Positions 25,317 through 33,013 of a stretch of 64,000 nt of DNA are shown here, piece by piece. The position numbers and the translations under genes were made by a program. The number at the start of each line of letters is the position of its first letter. Positions within the stretch are counted from its first letter, which is position 1. The notes beneath the pieces are model-generated. The model had not been told where the DNA came from and did not search any database. It saw only the letters and a program-made list of their open reading frames with translations. The stretch is from an uncultured Alphaproteobacteria bacterium. GTDB taxonomy: Bacteria; Pseudomonadota; Alphaproteobacteria; Micropepsales; Micropepsaceae. The stretch spans positions 372,001 through 436,000 of the forward strand of contig CADEFU010000002.1 in the NCBI GenBank assembly GCA_902826695.1. Reading direction: 5' to 3'.

Positions 25317-25729
25317 TGCTCGTTCATGCGACCACGTTGGATATCGCGGGGCTTGGGGTGCTCATTCTTGGCGCGTCCGGGGTGGGCAAGAGCGATCTGG
25401 CGTTGCGGTTGATCGCGGACGGCGCGCTGCTTGTTGCCGACGATCAGACCCTTGTCGAAGCGCGTGGCGACGAGCTTTGGGCCACGCCGCCGGCGACGAT
25501 TGCCGGATTGATCGAGGCGCGTGGGGTTGGGATCGTGCCGACGGGCATCAAGCTGGGCACGCGGTTGGCGCTGGCGGTCGAGTTTGCGGATCAACCGGAG
25601 CGAATGCCGGAGCGGCGCAGTTGGTCATTGCCCGGGGGAAAGCTCGACATACCGTTGATTGCGCTCAACCCGTTCGAGGCTTCGGCGCCCGCAAAACTGC
25701 GGTTCGCGGTGTCTGTGTCCGGCGCGTAA
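25316..25729 (+). CDS. hprK: HPr kinase/phosphorylase, short alphaproteobacterial form
   Basis: A 137-residue protein containing only the C-terminal catalytic domain of HPr kinase: Walker A GASGVGKS (19-26), LVADDQTLVEA (acidic loop), and IEARGVGIVPTG corresponding to the HPrK signature. The N-terminal domain of Firmicutes enzymes is absent, as is usual in alphaproteobacteria. It should phosphorylate HPr on the regulatory serine. Its start overlaps the chvG stop by one base. Confidence 0.9.
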   Translation: MLVHATTLDIAGLGVLILGASGVGKSDLALRLIADGALLVADDQTLVEARGDELWATPPATIAGLIEARGVGIVPTGIKLGTRLALAVEFADQPERMPERRSWSLPGGKLDIPLIALNPFEASAPAKLRFAVSVSGA

Positions 25730-25837
25730 CAGGGAAATCCAGTCCCCGGCTTTCGGGCGCGTTGAGGGCGGCCCCGAAGCAGACTATGTAAGTCGCCCCG
25801 CTGTGCCGCTAAACGGCTCTGGAGTGCATTCGAACTT

Positions 25838-26239
25838 ATGATCGGCGTTCTTCTGGTGACGCACGGCCGGCTGGCCGATGAACTCAAAGCGGCAACCGAG
25901 CACGTCGTCGGACCGCAGGCGTCGTTTCGCACGGTCTGCATCGGGCCGAGCGACGATATGGAAGCGCGCCGGGAGGAGATTCTCGAGGCGATCAAGTCGG
26001 TGGACACAGGCAAGGGCGTCATTTTGCTTACCGACATGTTCGGCGGCACGCCGTCGAATCTTGCGATCTCGGCGATGGGATCGGGTCAAGTCGAAGTCAT
26101 CGCCGGCGTTAATCTGCCGATGCTGATCAAGCTTGCCTCGGTGCGCGGGGCGGCATCGCTGAGCGAAGCCGTGGACAAGGCGCAAGAGGCGGGGCGCAAA
26201 TACATCCGGGTCGCGTCGAGGGAACTGGCGAGTGGCTGA
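25838..26239 (+). CDS. PTS mannose-type EIIA component (regulatory)
   Basis: A 133-residue EIIA of the mannose family. The phosphorylated histidine is His9 (LLVTHGRLADEL); ILLTDMFGGTPSNLA is the second family signature. There is no IIB/IIC permease in the window, and it is fused or linked only to hprK and HPr. It is therefore probably part of a regulatory PTS, taking phosphate from HPr, rather than a sugar transporter. It overlaps the HPr start by 8 bases. Confidence 0.9.
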   Translation: MIGVLLVTHGRLADELKAATEHVVGPQASFRTVCIGPSDDMEARREEILEAIKSVDTGKGVILLTDMFGGTPSNLAISAMGSGQVEVIAGVNLPMLIKLASVRGAASLSEAVDKAQEAGRKYIRVASRELASG

Positions 26240-26519
26240 AGGCCAGGCCGCGTTTTCGCGGGTGCTTACGATCGTCAACACCAAAGGCTTGCACGCGCGC
26301 GCGTCGGCGAAGTTCGTGCAATGCGCCGCGAAGTTCGACGCGGAAGTTTCGGTTGCGAAAGACGGTAGCTCGGTCTCGGGTACGTCGATCATGGGCCTCA
26401 TGATGCTGGGGGCGGGGATCGGGAGCGAGATCACGGTGTCCGTTGCGGGCGCTCAGGCGGAAGCGGCGCTTGAGGCAATTGCGGCCTTGGTTGCCTCAAA
26501 GTTCGGTGAAGATTCATGA
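26232..26519 (+). CDS. HPr phosphocarrier protein
   Basis: A 95-residue HPr. Catalytic His21 sits in KGLHARASAKF and the regulatory serine Ser52 in GTSIMGLMML, so both the EI and the HprK phosphorylation sites are present. It starts at GTG 26232 inside the EIIA gene. Enzyme I is not in this window. The HPr ATGA overlap with the following TraB/GumN gene suggests that gene belongs to the same transcript. Confidence 0.93.
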   Translation: MAEGQAAFSRVLTIVNTKGLHARASAKFVQCAAKFDAEVSVAKDGSSVSGTSIMGLMMLGAGIGSEITVSVAGAQAEAALEAIAALVASKFGEDS

Positions 26520-27400
26520 AGTTCGTTTGGGTTGTCGTCGTTGCGTTGTTGATGGCGATGGCGCCGGCGCGCGCAGAAGAGCCGGTCGTTCCGGAGAGGG
26601 CGACGCCGCCGCTGTGGGTGGTCGAGCGTGACGGCAAGAAGCTCTATCTGTTCGGCTCGCTGCACCTATTGCCGGCGCAAACGAAGTGGACGTCTGAGGC
26701 GCTCGATAAGGCGCGCGCGGAGTCGCAAGTATTTGTGTTCGAGGCGCCACTTGGCGACGGCGGCGCAGCGATGGCGCGGTTCGTCGAGAAGTCCGGGAAG
26801 CTTCCGTTGGGCAAGACGCTGGGCGATGTCCTACCGAAGAAGCTGCACGACGATCTGCAGGAAGCTGCGTGGAGCGTGCAGTATCCGCCGAAGATGTTGG
26901 AGCCGCTTCGGCCCTGGCTCGCGGGCGTCTATGTCGAACTCTATAGCTACATCAAGGCGGGCTTCTCAACGTACTACGGCGTCGATCATTTGATCGAAGA
27001 GCAGGCGCGCGCGCGCGGCGCGGAAATTGGCTATCTCGAGACGGTCGAAGAACAGCTCTCGAATTTCTCGGTGCTGAGCCGCGGTGCCGAGATCGCGTAT
27101 CTGACGGCGGCCGTGCGCGGCGTGCTTGAGGAGCCGCATCTGCCCTTCGAACTCTTGAGCAGTTGGGCCTCGGGGGACACCGCGCGGCTTTCCGACCTGT
27201 TGGACGAGGGGTTTGCAGAGGTGCCGCAACTACGGGCACGGTTGCTTGTCGGGCGTAACCAGAAGTGGATTCCGAAGCTCAAGGCCATGCTGGCGTCGGA
27301 GAAAACTCATTTTGTGACAGTCGGGGCCGGGCACCTGGTCGGGCGCGATAGCGTCGTCGAGATGCTGCGTGCCCGCGGCTATAAAGTGAACGGGCCGTAA
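26516..27400 (+). CDS. TraB/GumN-family exported protein
   Basis: A 294-residue protein with a Sec signal (MKFVWVVVVALLMAMAPARA) and the TraB/GumN fold. The two conserved GxxH motifs are visible, GSLHLL (His50) near the N-terminus and GAGHLVG near the C-terminus, plus a conserved Glu-rich segment. Family members are proposed metalloproteases with unknown substrates in bacteria. It starts inside the HPr stop (ATGA), an unusual partner for a PTS gene. Confidence 0.82.
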   Translation: MKFVWVVVVALLMAMAPARAEEPVVPERATPPLWVVERDGKKLYLFGSLHLLPAQTKWTSEALDKARAESQVFVFEAPLGDGGAAMARFVEKSGKLPLGKTLGDVLPKKLHDDLQEAAWSVQYPPKMLEPLRPWLAGVYVELYSYIKAGFSTYYGVDHLIEEQARARGAEIGYLETVEEQLSNFSVLSRGAEIAYLTAAVRGVLEEPHLPFELLSSWASGDTARLSDLLDEGFAEVPQLRARLLVGRNQKWIPKLKAMLASEKTHFVTVGAGHLVGRDSVVEMLRARGYKVNGP

Positions 27401-27421
27401 CGGCTTCCCCATTTTCACCGC

Positions 27422-27450
27422 TTGAAGCTGGGGGCGTAAATCCCTATCTT
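27422..27450 (+). promoter_or_regulatory. Candidate promoter of the cold-shock gene
   Basis: TTGAAG (27422-27427) and TATCTT (27445-27450) are separated by 17 bases. If used, the transcript has a leader of about 160 nt before the cold-shock ATG, as is common for cold-inducible csp genes. Confidence 0.4.
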
Positions 27451-27618
27451 TTGCCCCGTGACGGCTGCATCTACGTGATAGTTGCGGGCAAGATTGACGG
27501 CGGCGGTTCACGCCTTCGTGCAGGACGGTTCCCTACATACCACTAGCATTGCCTACTCACAGCGCACGGGCATGTCGCACGCGCGAAACCGACTGCATAG
27601 CATAAGGACTTGAATCGC

Positions 27619-27828
27619 ATGTCGCAGAAGACCGGGACGGTCAAATTCTTCAACGCCACAAAGGGCTTTGGTTTCATCTCGCCGGAAGGCGGCGGAAAGG
27701 ACGTGTTCGTCCATATCTCCGCGGTCGAAAAGGCCGGATGGCGCTCGCTCAATGAAGGCCAACGCGTTGCTTTCGATACGGAAGCGGACGCACGCGGCCC
27801 GAAGGCGGTCAATCTGCGCGCGGCGTAA
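27619..27828 (+). CDS. CspA-family cold-shock protein
   Basis: A 69-residue single cold-shock domain. RNP1 KGFGFIS and RNP2 VFVHIS are intact, within [20 protein letters not shown]. It binds single-stranded RNA/DNA as an RNA chaperone or antiterminator. ATG 27619 follows AAGGA at 27604-27608. It is monocistronic, with a strong terminator 22 bases after the stop. Confidence 0.95.
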   Translation: MSQKTGTVKFFNATKGFGFISPEGGGKDVFVHISAVEKAGWRSLNEGQRVAFDTEADARGPKAVNLRAA

Positions 27829-27850
27829 GCTGACGAAAGGTTGAGTGATT

Positions 27851-27883
27851 GGGGCGGTTCTCGCGAGGGAGCCGCCCCTTTTT
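27851..27883 (+). terminator. Rho-independent terminator after the cold-shock gene
   Basis: GGGGCGGTTC pairs with GAGCCGCCCC (wobble included) around a short loop, followed by TTTTTG. It is a strong intrinsic terminator. Confidence 0.85.
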
Positions 27884-27942
27884 GTTGCGCGCGAAAGGTG
27901 GTTTGATACGCGCAGACTCAAAAACAATACAGGGTGTCACCG

Positions 27943-28491
27943 ATGGATTGCGGACAGCATGCGTTGCGCGCCGTTCTGGCTGCGGCGGCGCTTGGGCTGC
28001 TCGGCGGCTGCGCCGAGATGTCGGAGATGTTCTCCATCACCAGCGAACAAGAGCGTGCGGACGCCGAGGCCGGGCAGCTTTGGGAAATGACGCTGATGGC
28101 GGGGCGCTATGGCGTGATGCTGGGGCAAGCGCGGGAGATCTTGAATCTGCCCGATCCTAAGGCAACGGGTGACGGGTTTCCGGCCGGCAATCTCGACTTG
28201 GCGAAGCAGCGGATGCAGCTGGCTGCGTATCAGGCGAGCTTGGCGAGGGAGTTTGTGGGCGACGTTTCGCGCGCCTGCAAGCGCGGCCGTGTGCCGAAGA
28301 AGGTGCGAGCACATGCGTGTGGCGATCAAGCAAAGCTGCCTGCGGAGTTGCAGACAGCGGCTGAGCCCGAAATCTCCGCGCTCGCTGTGCGCAACGATCG
28401 CGTGAGCGAGTACGTGATGCCGTGGTGGGATACGGTGTGCGCGATTGCGCCCAAGCCGAAAGACGGGACGCCCGCTTGCCCGATGGAGTGA
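27943..28491 (+). CDS. Hypothetical lipoprotein
   Basis: A 182-residue protein with a lipoprotein signal (LAAAALGLLGGC, lipidated Cys23). The mature part is helical with heptad-like stretches and three further cysteines (ACKRG, HACGD, TVCAI). ATG 27943 was chosen over GTG 27934 because AGGG lies 8 nt upstream. No family is recognised. It is followed by 240 bases leading to ahcY. Confidence 0.65.
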   Translation: MDCGQHALRAVLAAAALGLLGGCAEMSEMFSITSEQERADAEAGQLWEMTLMAGRYGVMLGQAREILNLPDPKATGDGFPAGNLDLAKQRMQLAAYQASLAREFVGDVSRACKRGRVPKKVRAHACGDQAKLPAELQTAAEPEISALAVRNDRVSEYVMPWWDTVCAIAPKPKDGTPACPME

Positions 28492-28624
28492 GTTTTGCGG
28501 CGCACAGTGTGTGTCGACGCGCCTGCGCTGCCGGCGTGGTTCTTCTTTGCGGCTTTGCGTCTTTGAGGGAAACAAAAGAGCGTCCGTCACGCTGCGCGGG
28601 TTCCGATTGTTTTCGGACTTAAAG

Positions 28625-28646
28625 ACATAAACATCTCTTTATATGT
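28625..28646. promoter_or_regulatory. AT-rich imperfect palindrome upstream of ahcY
   Basis: ACATAAACATC and CTTTATATGT form an imperfect inverted repeat (7 of 11 positions match between half-sites). It ends 4 bases before the -35 box. Methionine-cycle repressors of the ArsR type (SahR/SamR) are known to control ahcY in proteobacteria through AT-rich palindromes. Assigning this site to one is inference. Confidence 0.4.
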
Positions 28647-28649
28647 GCC

Positions 28650-28678
28650 TTGCCGGGCCGGTTTTCGGGTGATATAGA
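28650..28678 (+). promoter_or_regulatory. ahcY promoter
   Basis: TTGCCG (28650-28655), a 17-base spacer and TATAGA (28673-28678) form a good sigma-70 promoter about 57 bases upstream of the ahcY ATG. Confidence 0.55.
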
Positions 28679-28734
28679 GGCGGAAATGGCGCGCCGGAGG
28701 CGCTGCCCGAACCCACGGATTCACGGAGCATTTC

Positions 28735-30129
28735 ATGGCACACGATTACGTCGTCACCGACATCAAGCTTGCGGATTGGGGGCGGCGCGAGATCGCGATT
28801 GCCGAGACCGAAATGCCGGGCTTGATGGCGACGCGCGAAGAGTACGGTGCATCGAAGCCGCTGAAAGGCGCGCGCGTTGCGGGTTGTCTGCACATGACGA
28901 TCCAAACGGCCGTGCTCATTGAGACGCTGAAGGTTCTGGGCGCCGACGTTCGCTGGGCGTCGTGCAACATCTTCTCGACGCAGGATCATGCGGCGGCGGC
29001 GATCGCGGCGTCGGGGACGCCCGTGTTCGCGAAGAAGGGCATGAACCTGATCGAGTATTGGGAATACGTGCACCGCATCTTCGAATGGGCGGATGGCGGC
29101 GTGCCGAACATGATCTTGGACGATGGCGGCGACGCGACGCTGCTTTGCGTTCTGGGGCCGAAGGCGGAGAAGGACATCGGTCTGCTCTCGAAGCCGCAGA
29201 ACGAAGAGGAAGAGGCGCTCTTCACGGTCATGAAGAAGACGATCGAGAAGAAGCCCGGTTGGTATTCGAAGATCGCGGCCGCGATCAAAGGCGTCACCGA
29301 AGAGACGACGACGGGCGTGCACCGGCTCTATCAGATGGCGGAGCGTAAGGAACTTCCGTTCCCGGCGATCAACGTCAACGACAGCGTGACGAAATCGAAG
29401 TTCGACAATCTCTACGGCTGCCGCGAGAGCCTCGTCGACGGCATCAAGCGCGGTACGGACGTGATGATGGCGGGCAAGGTCGCGATGGTCGCGGGCTTCG
29501 GCGACGTGGGCAAGGGTTCGGCCGCGTCGTTGCGCAATGCAGGGTGTCGCGTGATCGTCTCCGAGATCGATCCGATCTGCGCGCTGCAGGCGTCGATGGA
29601 AGGCTACGAAGTGATGACGATGGAAGAGGCGGCTCCGAAGGCCGACATCTTCGTCACCGCAACGGGCAACGTCGACGTCATCACCGTCGATCATATGCGC
29701 GCGATGAAGGACCGCGCGATCGTTTGCAATATCGGTCACTTCGACAGCGAGATTCAGGTCGCGGCGCTTAAGAACTTCAAGTGGCACAACGTAAAGCCGC
29801 AGGTCGACGAGGTTGAGTTCCCGGGCGGCAAGCGGATCATTCTGCTGTCGGAAGGGCGTCTCGTGAACCTCGGCAACGCGACGGGACATCCCTCGTTCGT
29901 GATGTCGTCGTCGTTCACGAACCAGACGCTGGCGCAGGTAGAGCTGTGGGCGAACCACGCGAAGTACGATCGCAAGGTCTATACGCTGCCAAAGAAGCTG
30001 GACGAGAAGGTTGCGCGGCTGCACTTGGAGAAGCTTGGCGTGAAGCTCACGAAGCTTCTGCCGAAGCAGGCGGAGTATCTGGGTATCGACCGCGAAGGTC
30101 CGTTCAAGTCGGACCACTATCGCTACTAA
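28735..30129 (+). CDS. ahcY: S-adenosylhomocysteinase
   Basis: A 464-residue enzyme that hydrolyses S-adenosylhomocysteine to adenosine and homocysteine, clearing the methylation by-product. Substrate residues are visible in [12 protein letters not shown] (His53) and [12 protein letters not shown] (Lys220, Asp224). The NAD site is [10 protein letters not shown] (254-263). The C-terminus FKSDHYRY is the conserved tail that reaches the neighbouring subunit. It is preceded by its own promoter and a palindrome; a MOSC gene follows 18 bases later. Confidence 0.97.
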   Translation: MAHDYVVTDIKLADWGRREIAIAETEMPGLMATREEYGASKPLKGARVAGCLHMTIQTAVLIETLKVLGADVRWASCNIFSTQDHAAAAIAASGTPVFAKKGMNLIEYWEYVHRIFEWADGGVPNMILDDGGDATLLCVLGPKAEKDIGLLSKPQNEEEEALFTVMKKTIEKKPGWYSKIAAAIKGVTEETTTGVHRLYQMAERKELPFPAINVNDSVTKSKFDNLYGCRESLVDGIKRGTDVMMAGKVAMVAGFGDVGKGSAASLRNAGCRVIVSEIDPICALQASMEGYEVMTMEEAAPKADIFVTATGNVDVITVDHMRAMKDRAIVCNIGHFDSEIQVAALKNFKWHNVKPQVDEVEFPGGKRIILLSEGRLVNLGNATGHPSFVMSSSFTNQTLAQVELWANHAKYDRKVYTLPKKLDEKVARLHLEKLGVKLTKLLPKQAEYLGIDREGPFKSDHYRY

Positions 30130-30147
30130 GGACGGGGTGGAGCGAAG

Positions 30148-31035
30148 ATGATGCACATTCATTCGCTTCACATCTATCCGATCAAGGGGACGCGCGCGGT
30201 CGATGTCGAGCGCGCGTCCGTCGAACCGCGCGGGCTTGAAAGCGACCGGCGTTGGCTTGTCGTCGACGCCAATGGGCGGTTCATCACGCAGCGATCGCAT
30301 CCGCGGCTGGCGCAAGTTTCGGCAACGCCGACAGCATCGGGGTTGCGCCTATCGGCGCCCGGTGCGGGCGAGGTTCACGTCCCCCGGCCATCGGCGACAG
30401 AGCGTGTCGAAGCTACCGTTTGGCGGCATCAGGTGAGTGCGGCGTTGGCCGGGCCAGAGGCAGCGCAGTGGCTGTCGGCTTTCTTCGGCGTGCCGCTGAG
30501 GCTCGTCTACATGGATGGCGCTGCCGAACGGTTGCAGCGGGGCGAGTGGGTGGCGGACGCCGTGCCGGTCAGCTTTGCCGATGCCTATCCGGTGCTTATC
30601 GTAACGACGGCCTCGCTCGCTGCGGTCAACGCGGAGATTGAGCGTGCAGGCGGTGAGCGCGTTACGATGCGGCGCTTCCGGCCGAATATCGTCGTCGATT
30701 GCGACGAGGCTTGGGGCGAGGACTTTTGGCGCGTCGTGCGTATCGGCGGGGTCGAGTTCGAGTTGGTGAAGCCGTGCGATCGCTGCGTCGTGACGACGAA
30801 GGATCAGGACACAGGCGATAGTATGGGCCGGGAGCCGCTCGCCAGCCTTGCACGACTGCGCCGGTCGGCCGATCCGAGGATCAACGGCGTGCTGTTCGGC
30901 TGGAACACCATGCCGCGGACGCTTGGCAGCGTGGCGGTCGGCGACACGGTCGAGGTGCTTGAGCGGCGGCGGGAGCGTTTTGCGCTTCGAACGGGTCTTC
31001 CGCATGGGTTCGAGGTCGAGCACTTTTTGCCGTAA
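30148..31035 (+). CDS. MOSC-domain protein
   Basis: A 295-residue protein with the MOSC N-terminal beta barrel (SLHIYPIKGTRAVDVE; RRWLVVDANGRFITQR) and a MOSC domain with RFRPNIVVD and KPCDRCVVTT, where Cys210 is the likely molybdenum-site cysteine. Unlike YcbX it ends at about 295 without a C-terminal 2Fe-2S domain. MOSC proteins handle the molybdenum cofactor or reduce N-hydroxylated compounds. Two ATGs in tandem (30148, 30151) are both possible starts. Confidence 0.85.
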   Translation: MMHIHSLHIYPIKGTRAVDVERASVEPRGLESDRRWLVVDANGRFITQRSHPRLAQVSATPTASGLRLSAPGAGEVHVPRPSATERVEATVWRHQVSAALAGPEAAQWLSAFFGVPLRLVYMDGAAERLQRGEWVADAVPVSFADAYPVLIVTTASLAAVNAEIERAGGERVTMRRFRPNIVVDCDEAWGEDFWRVVRIGGVEFELVKPCDRCVVTTKDQDTGDSMGREPLASLARLRRSADPRINGVLFGWNTMPRTLGSVAVGDTVEVLERRRERFALRTGLPHGFEVEHFLP

Positions 31036-31085
31036 GTGTGCCTTCATTCGGCGCTAAGGTCGGGGCTCACTTCAACGAGGGTTTC

Positions 31086-31628
31086 ATGCGTTTTGCTTTG
31101 ATCGTGACGGCGTTTTTGGCCGTGGGTGGTGTCGCGCCTGTTCAGGCGGCCGGGTGCAATCTTGGCGCCGCCAGCCCATGGATGGCCTCCAAGGGGCGGC
31201 CGTATATGAGCGAAGCCTATGCGAACGGCGCGACATGCGCGGCTGCGGTCGTCACGATCGTGGTTCGTGCGCCTGACCGTAAGGTGCTGTGGGTCGATGC
31301 GATGCCGGCAGAACATCTGATGACATTTGTCGAGGCGAAGACGCCGCCGAAGATGAAAGCTGCGCTGCGCGACTGGCTCTATCAGTCCCATACCTTCAAA
31401 TCGACGGGCGATCTGCCTGAGTGGAAGAAGGGCGCGGACTCACCCGCGCCGCTCGGCGAGTTTGCGTTCTATCCCGAGGAAGGAATCGATCAGGCGACTT
31501 ACGCCGCGATCCGCGCGGAGAAGCAGGCGATCTTCTGCTACGTGCAGGGCATGGAGAGCCTTGCTTGCGTCGCGATCGCAAAAGATGGCGCGGCGACAAA
31601 GGTGGGTCTGCAGTCGTTTCCGGGCTGA
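31086..31628 (+). CDS. Exported hypothetical protein
   Basis: A 180-residue protein with a Sec signal (MRFALIVTAFLAVGGVAPVQ, cleavage near AA). Four cysteines (GCNLGA, TCAAAV, FCYVQ, ACVAIA) may form two disulfides in the periplasm. ATG 31086 follows GAGGG. The stop is 2 bases from the convergent stop of the next gene. No family is recognised. Confidence 0.6.
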   Translation: MRFALIVTAFLAVGGVAPVQAAGCNLGAASPWMASKGRPYMSEAYANGATCAAAVVTIVVRAPDRKVLWVDAMPAEHLMTFVEAKTPPKMKAALRDWLYQSHTFKSTGDLPEWKKGADSPAPLGEFAFYPEEGIDQATYAAIRAEKQAIFCYVQGMESLACVAIAKDGAATKVGLQSFPG

Positions 31629-31630
31629 TC

Positions 31631-32563
31631 TCACTCCTTGAAGGCGATGTCGGCCAGGACGGCGCGGTGATCGGAGCCTTGAACCGTGAAGAGCTTGCGC
31701 GATTGAAGCGCAAGCTCGGGTGTCGCCAGGATGTGGTCGATCGGGATGCCCATCGCGCGCGGCAGGAATGTCGGCCAGCTACCGTTGCTGCCGGTCAGGA
31801 TGGACATGTCCAATTTCGTGCGCGTGCGAGCCATCGTGGTGGCCCAGGTTGAGGCGTTGAAGTCGCCTGCAAGGATGCGCGGGCCTTTGACGGTTGCAAT
31901 CGTGCGGATGATCTCGTCGATCTCACCGGGTTGCGTGTCGCGGCCGTTCAGCGGGTAGGGCAGCGAGAGGTGTGTGGGGAACAGCGTGAGCTTGCGGCCC
32001 TCGATCGCAACTTCTACGGCGCCCATCGGGCGGCGGAATTTTGGCTCCGGCAGTGACGCCTGCATGTCGGTCAGCGGGAAGCGCGAGAGGACGAGCGCGT
32101 CGCCCCATTGTTCCTGCCAGCACTCCACGCGATATGGGTATTGGTCGGCGACGGCGTCGAGCGCGGCGCGAATACGCGGGACGACTTCCAACAGCACAAC
32201 GATGTCAGGTTTCGTTTCGCGCACGAGGTCGGCGACGCGCTCGAGCTGGCGGTTGTTGTAGTAGACGTTGAAGGTCATCAGCGTGAACCGCGGGCCGGAT
32301 GCCGCGACCATCGCCGGTTGCTGAATCGACGGCCAGGCGAGTGCCGTGCTTGCGACGGCAAGGCCCACAAAGATCAGCATCATTGTGTGGCGGCCGGCGA
32401 AGGCAGCGAGCAGGGCGAACATGAGTGCGCCGACAATCGCCGGTAGCAGGAAGTGAGCGAAGAGGTCGATCAGCGGGTGCAGCTTGCCGAAAAGAGTGCC
32501 TGCGAGGACGGCGCAGAGTCCCAAGATTGCGGCGTTAAAGGTGGCGGCGATGAGGAGGTTCAT
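31631..32563 (-). CDS. Membrane-anchored endonuclease/exonuclease/phosphatase-family protein
   Basis: A 310-residue protein. Three N-terminal membrane segments (about 5-25, 34-57, 60-78) are followed by an EEP domain with the family's metal and catalytic motifs: LMTFNVYYNN, DIVVLLEVVP, THLSLPYPLNG, LAGDFNAS and GSDHRAVLADI. The domain probably faces the periplasm and acts on a phosphodiester or phosphomonoester. A specific substrate cannot be assigned. It is divergent from divL across a 450-base gap. Confidence 0.82.
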   Translation of the reverse strand: MNLLIAATFNAAILGLCAVLAGTLFGKLHPLIDLFAHFLLPAIVGALMFALLAAFAGRHTMMLIFVGLAVASTALAWPSIQQPAMVAASGPRFTLMTFNVYYNNRQLERVADLVRETKPDIVVLLEVVPRIRAALDAVADQYPYRVECWQEQWGDALVLSRFPLTDMQASLPEPKFRRPMGAVEVAIEGRKLTLFPTHLSLPYPLNGRDTQPGEIDEIIRTIATVKGPRILAGDFNASTWATTMARTRTKLDMSILTGSNGSWPTFLPRAMGIPIDHILATPELALQSRKLFTVQGSDHRAVLADIAFKE

Positions 32564-33013
32564 GAGCTCGATTTGAGGTCAAAGGGCGGAACGGGTCGGA
32601 GCGTTATTCCATGCCGGGTGTTTTTGGCCGTTCGATGGCGCAATTGAGCAACAGGACCTTGGTAGCGGGGGAAGCTCAGACTTTACTTTAAGTGGCGGAG
32701 TCAAATCGTTAGCGAAACGTAAAAATCGCGGCGGCGCCGTTAAGGTGGACGCGACCGTCCACAAGCCTCTGACTCCATTTGTGTTTTCGCCGCTCCCATA
32801 CCGGACGCGGCGACATCGTTTGGGGGCGTTCCTAAGATCGTTCTTGCGAAGTGATTCTTGAGATTTTTCCACAAGGGGGCTCGAGCGCTGGGGTTGAGAC
32901 GAGGCTGGCTGGCCGGATGAGCGCGACTTGGGCCCCTTTGGGGTGCGCTTTTCTGATGCCCCGCCGTTGCAACGCCCGCAAAGCGCCGAACCCAAACGAG
33001 GCACGGGGTTAGT
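32564..33013. other. Long intergenic region upstream of divL
   Basis: 450 bases with no supportable gene. It holds three GANTC sites (GAGTC 32698, GACTC 32771, GATTC 32853), the target of the cell-cycle methylase CcrM in alphaproteobacteria, and a hairpin GTGGAC/GTCCAC at 32745-32762. An open minus-strand frame over this stretch lacks family features and is treated as a shadow of divL. Confidence 0.55.

Noticed and set aside
28679..28734. A possible SAH riboswitch in the ahcY leader
   Set aside because: GGAGGCGCTGC is reminiscent of the SAH motif, but the flanking pairing strands and pseudoknot I expect are not visible.
28639..30315. A 558-codon minus-strand open frame opposite ahcY
   Set aside because: ahcY is full length and highly conserved on the plus strand; the shadow has no recognisable domain.
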